Assembly: GCA_037443705.1 (NCBI GenBank)
Contig: JBBINV010000109.1
Coordinates: forward strand, 1 to 5,974
DNA from: 2-02-FULL-66-14 sp037443705
GTDB taxonomy: Bacteria; Pseudomonadota; Gammaproteobacteria; Burkholderiales; SG8-39
Direction of reading: 5' to 3'
DNA length: 5,974 nucleotides
Both the position numbers and the translations under genes were made by a program. Under the pieces are notes generated by a model that ran no database searches, was not told the origin of the DNA, and saw only the letters and a program-made list of their open reading frames with translations. Below, piece by piece: positions 4,165 to 5,974 of this stretch; position 1 is the first letter of the stretch, and each line of letters starts with the position of its first letter.

Positions 4165-5366
4165 GCCGGGAATTGATGGCGCTGGACGAGGCGCTCGCGC
4201 TGCTGCTCGCCGGCGCGAGGCCGGTAGAGAGTGTGGAAACGGTTCCTACGATGGCGGCGGTGCAGCGGGTACTCGCGCGCACGCAGGTCTCCACGATGGA
4301 CGTGCCGCCGATGGACAACAGCGCCATGGACGGATACGCAGTCAGGATCGCCGACATCGACTCCCGGGGCAGGAAGTTGCAGGTCACCCAGAGAATCCCG
4401 GCCGGCTCGATCGGGAAGCCGCTCGAACCCGGCACTGCGGCGCGGATCTTCACCGGCGCGCCGGTCCCGCCTGGCGCCGATGCGGTCGTGATGCAGGAGC
4501 ATTGTTCTCAGGAGAACGAATTCGTCTCGATCCGAAAGATCCCGGTGGCCGGCGACTGGATCCGGCGCACCGGGCAGGACATCCGCAGGGGCGGAGAGAT
4601 CCTGCCCGCGGGCAGGCGCCTCGCGCCGCAGGACTGCGGGCTCGCGGCCTCCGTAGGCATCAAGGAGCTGCCCGTGTACCGGAAGGTGCGGCTGGGCCTG
4701 TTCTTCACCGGCGACGAGCTCGTCATGCCGGGCGAGCCGCTCGCGCCGGGGCGCATCTACAACTCGAACCGGTTCGTCCTGAACGGGCTCGCCGCGACGC
4801 TCGGCTGCGAGGTGCGCGACTATGGCATCGTTCCGGACACGCTTGAGGCGACGCGCGATACGCTTCGGCGCGCCGCGGCGGAGTGCGACCTGATCGTCAC
4901 CTCGGGCGGGGTATCGGTGGGCGAGGCGGATTTCGTGAAGCCCGCGGTGGAGGCCGAGGGTTCGCTCCTCCTGTGGAAGATCGCGATGAAACCGGGGCGG
5001 CCATTGGCCTTTGGAAAAATCCGGAATTCTTCGTTCATTGGGTTGCCGGGGAATCCGGTCTCCTCGTTCGTGACGTTTCTGCTCTTCGTCCGTCCGTTCA
5101 TCCTCAGGACCGGGGGCATGGCCGAAGTCGAGCCCCATGCGATCGCGGCGCGTGCCGATTTCGACTGGCCGAAGCCCGACGCGCGGCGCGAGTTCCTGCG
5201 CGTAAAATGGAACGCGCAGGGCGGCTTGGACCTCTATCCGACGCAGGATTCGGCGGTGCTCACCTCCACGGCGTGGGCCGACGGGCTGCTCGACAATCCG
5301 CCCGAGCACCCGATCCGGCGCGGCGACACGGTCCGGTTCCTGCCCTTTTCGGAGCTGCTGCGGTGA
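4161..5366 (+). CDS. moeA: Molybdopterin molybdenumtransferase MoeA
   Basis: This 401-residue cytoplasmic enzyme inserts molybdate (or tungstate) into adenylylated molybdopterin, releasing AMP. Family marks are all present: MDVPPMDNSAMDGYAV (46-61), with the aspartate matching the essential E. coli Asp59; FTGAPVPPGADAVVMQE (97-113); GQDIRRGGEIL (138-148); FFTGDELV (181-188); the MoCF-like core TSGGVSVGEADFVK (247-260); MKPGRPLAFG (276-285); and GLPGNPVSSFVTF (294-306). A C-terminal beta-barrel domain follows from about 330. The length is the family norm. The ATG at 4161 overlaps the mobB stop as ATGA and there is no independent Shine-Dalgarno sequence, so translation is probably coupled. Its long open extension upstream is a shadow of mobB and the TSUP gene. 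Some organisms keep separate MoeA copies for tungsten and molybdenum; next to tup genes this copy could serve tungsten, but no residue seen proves it. Confidence 0.95.
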   Translation: MSRELMALDEALALLLAGARPVESVETVPTMAAVQRVLARTQVSTMDVPPMDNSAMDGYAVRIADIDSRGRKLQVTQRIPAGSIGKPLEPGTAARIFTGAPVPPGADAVVMQEHCSQENEFVSIRKIPVAGDWIRRTGQDIRRGGEILPAGRRLAPQDCGLAASVGIKELPVYRKVRLGLFFTGDELVMPGEPLAPGRIYNSNRFVLNGLAATLGCEVRDYGIVPDTLEATRDTLRRAAAECDLIVTSGGVSVGEADFVKPAVEAEGSLLLWKIAMKPGRPLAFGKIRNSSFIGLPGNPVSSFVTFLLFVRPFILRTGGMAEVEPHAIAARADFDWPKPDARREFLRVKWNAQGGLDLYPTQDSAVLTSTAWADGLLDNPPEHPIRRGDTVRFLPFSELLR

Positions 5367-5620
5367 AACTGAAAGTCCTCTATTTCGCGAGCATCCGCGA
5401 GCGCGTGGGAACGGGTGCCGAGGAGCTCGAGCTTCCCGCAGGCGCGGCGACCGTAGCGGACCTGCGCCGCTTGCTGCGCGCGCGGGGCGGAGAGTGGGAA
5501 AAGGTCCTGGACGAGAAGCGCCTCGTCCGGTTCGCGGTCAACCAGGACATGGCCGGCGCGGAAACCGCGATCAAGGCGGGCGACGAGGTCGCCTTTTTCC
5601 CGCCGGTGACCGGGGGCTGA
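5363..5620 (+). CDS. moaD: Molybdopterin synthase small subunit MoaD
   Basis: This 85-residue ubiquitin-like sulfur carrier has a C-terminal Gly-Gly that is adenylylated and then thiocarboxylated, supplying sulfur to MoaE for conversion of precursor Z (cPMP) to molybdopterin. The protein starts MKLKVLYFASIRERVG and ends FFPPVTGG, exactly the canonical tail needed to insert into the MoaE active site; VADLRRLL (31-38) is the usual first helix. Length is typical. The GTG at 5363 overlaps the moeA stop (GTGA), with GGAG at 5351-5354 as ribosome-binding site. moaE begins one base after the stop, so the two synthase subunits should be made together. Confidence 0.95.
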   Translation: MKLKVLYFASIRERVGTGAEELELPAGAATVADLRRLLRARGGEWEKVLDEKRLVRFAVNQDMAGAETAIKAGDEVAFFPPVTGG

Positions 5621-5621
5621 G

Positions 5622-5974
5622 GTGAAGGTTTCGGTTCAGCGGGAGGACTTCGATCTGACCGAGGAAGCGAAGGCCATTTCCTCGAACCCGTCGATCGGTG
5701 CCGTCGCTTCCTTCGTCGGTCTCGTGCGCGAGGTGCCGATGACGCTCGAGCACTACCCGGGCATGACCGAGCGTGCGATCGAGCGAATCGTGCAGGAAGC
5801 GCGCGCGCGCTGGCAGGTGATCGACTGCACCGTGATCCATCGCTACGGCGAGCTGAAGCCGAACGATCGGATCGTGCTCGTCGCGGTCGCAAGCGCGCAC
5901 CGGGGCGATGCCTTCGCCGCCTGCGAGTTCATCATGGACTACCTGAAGACGCGCGCGCCGTTCTGGAAGAAGGA
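5622..5974 (+). CDS. moaE: Molybdopterin synthase catalytic subunit MoaE (3' end outside window)
   Basis: The first 117 codons of MoaE are present; the gene runs off the window. MoaE pairs with MoaD to make the dithiolene of molybdopterin. Recognisable are FVGLVR (31-36), MTLEHYPGMTE (40-50), VIHRYGEL (71-78), SAHRGDAF (91-98) and FIMDYLKTRAPFWKK (103-117). Arg36, His93, Arg94, Lys109 and Lys116 correspond to E. coli Arg39, His103, Arg104, Lys119 and Lys126, so the known active-site set is complete. Between GLVR and MTLEHYPG there are only three residues (EVP), where E. coli has ten. The loop is thus about seven residues short, by a clean in-frame difference. The GTG at 5622 is one base after the moaD stop and is preceded by GGGGG at 5612-5616. 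Confidence 0.93.
   Translation, partial: MKVSVQREDFDLTEEAKAISSNPSIGAVASFVGLVREVPMTLEHYPGMTERAIERIVQEARARWQVIDCTVIHRYGELKPNDRIVLVAVASAHRGDAFAACEFIMDYLKTRAPFWKK

Noticed and set aside
3822..5309. Long minus-strand open frame (495 codons) across mobB and moeA
   Set aside because: Antisense shadow of mobB and moeA, with low-complexity, Arg-rich composition and no motif.

Overview
This window comes from a G+C-rich bacterium. The style of the tungstate-binding protein and of the molybdenum-cofactor proteins fits a proteobacterium, most likely a betaproteobacterium; that placement is inference from remembered family sequences. Nearly every base is used: genes are packed head to tail with 4-bp ATGA/GTGA overlaps, and third codon positions are almost all G or C. 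The theme is metal oxyanion uptake and pterin cofactor assembly, interrupted by a small toxin-antitoxin-like pair.

Layout. Positions 1-65 probably hold the start of a divergent, unidentified minus-strand gene. Positions 66-148 are an AT-richer divergent control region with two inverted ATATATGC elements. Positions 149-2321 carry a tungstate ABC importer in the order permease (tupB), ATPase (tupC), binding protein (tupA). Positions 2345-2847 on the minus strand carry a 55-residue basic antitoxin-like protein and a shortened PIN-domain (VapC-like) toxin sharing one base. Positions 2848-2896 are a second divergent control region. It runs into a perfect 12-bp inverted repeat whose loop holds the start codon of the next gene. 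Positions 2897-5974 are a plus-strand operon: a TSUP (TauE/SafE) membrane transporter, mobB, moeA, moaD and the start of moaE, which is cut by the window end.

How the genes fit together. TupABC would bring in tungstate (molybdate is less likely). MoaD and MoaE form molybdopterin synthase, MoeA inserts the metal into the pterin, and MobB assists nucleotide attachment. Together they look like a dedicated supply line for a tungsten- or molybdenum-dependent oxidoreductase encoded nearby, which is not in view. The TSUP gene sits in the cofactor operon 11 bp before mobB and may move a related anion; its substrate is unknown.

Oddities worth a second look: the tupA product starts almost directly at its first binding motif and has no normal signal peptide; the PIN toxin lacks roughly 30 central residues but keeps all four acidic residues; MoaE lacks about 7 residues in its active-site loop; a GC-rich hairpin encloses the TSUP start codon; and several starts lack a Shine-Dalgarno sequence, two of them placed as for leaderless mRNAs. 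No RNA gene, insertion sequence, CRISPR array or clear intrinsic terminator was seen.
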